14,435 bases of DNA from Deltaproteobacteria bacterium. GTDB taxonomy: Bacteria; Desulfobacterota; Desulfobacteria; Desulfobacterales; JAABPS01. The position numbers were made by a program, and so were the translations under genes. Shown here in pieces: positions 14,325-14,435 of this stretch. Within the stretch, counting starts at the first letter, position 1, and the number at the start of each line of letters is the position of its first letter. The stretch lies in assembly GCA_019309685.1 (NCBI GenBank), contig JAFDFT010000020.1, positions 1 to 14,435 on the forward strand. The letters run 5' to 3'. The notes under the pieces were generated by a model. It did no database searches and was not told where the DNA came from. It saw only the letters and a list, made by a program, of their open reading frames with translations.

Positions 14325-14435
14325 TTGAAAAAAGATATTCTTACATTATTAGATCTGGACAAAGAAGATTTTGATCACCTATTTAATTTGGCGATTGAGT
14401 CAAAAAAGAGTCATAAAAAGGGAAAGCTTTCAACG
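14325..14435 (+). CDS. argF: Ornithine carbamoyltransferase, N-terminal part, cut by window edge
   Basis: Only the first 37 codons are present, starting from TTG at 14325 behind the ribosome site AGAGGAAG. The visible protein, beginning MKKDILTLLDLDKEDFDHLF and followed by NLAIESKKSHKKGKL, is the typical first helix and linker of ornithine carbamoyltransferase. The catalytic STRTR motif would lie just beyond the window. The enzyme joins ornithine and carbamoyl phosphate to citrulline, the step after the ArgB/ArgD branch. TTG is chosen because no in-frame ATG is present and the conserved sequence begins at once. Aspartate carbamoyltransferase is unlikely, since its N-terminus differs and the context is arginine synthesis. 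Confidence 0.82.
   Translation, partial: MKKDILTLLDLDKEDFDHLFNLAIESKKSHKKGKLST

Noticed and set aside
1..14435. Search for CRISPR arrays, tRNA or rRNA genes, phage genes, defence systems and transposases.
   Set aside because: No regularly spaced direct repeats, no cloverleaf-type sequence and no matching protein motifs were seen. xerC has housekeeping context and is not a phage integrase.

Overview
The window is an AT-rich, almost fully coding bacterial segment with every recognisable gene on the + strand. Protein family types and gene order (UXS/gmd/fcl sugar genes, coaBC with a family-4 uracil-DNA glycosylase, nfeD with a slipin, xerC-hslV-hslU followed by argB-argD-argF) suggest a Gram-negative anaerobe of the Desulfobacterota (former Deltaproteobacteria). 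That placement is inference from gene content and style, not from a database comparison.

Layout. Positions 1-3205 make nucleotide sugars for surface polysaccharide: the 3' part of a UDP-glucuronate decarboxylase, GDP-mannose 4,6-dehydratase and GDP-L-fucose synthase. Next come a small lipoprotein of unknown role (3236-3724), coaBC for coenzyme A synthesis (3813-5012) and a closely coupled [4Fe-4S] uracil-DNA glycosylase (5016-5741). A membrane module follows, a long-form NfeD protease (5801-7084) and a slipin (7125-7880). A Lys/Glu-rich protein built of 14 hexapeptide repeats plus a Rho_N-like domain lies at 8114-8674. From 8781 to the end runs xerC-hslV-hslU-argB-argD-argF, with argF cut by the window edge.

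The most notable non-coding content is a pair of related 258-284 bp elements in opposite orientation, one between gmd and fcl (1793-2076) and one between xerC and hslV (9745-10002). Each has about 16-bp terminal inverted repeats and is flanked by a perfect 3-bp direct repeat (AAT and ATG), as expected of a mobile, non-autonomous MITE-like element. One half of each can fold into a nested stem-loop that keeps pairing although the bases differ between copies. The wobble pairs favour a transcript read from one strand only, + for the hslV copy and - for the gmd copy. The hslV copy splits what would otherwise be a tight 28-bp operon junction. No transposase or nuclease is encoded in the window.

A second non-coding oddity is upstream of argF: two short arrays of 8-bp GGGTTCAA-like units facing each other across about 90 bp.
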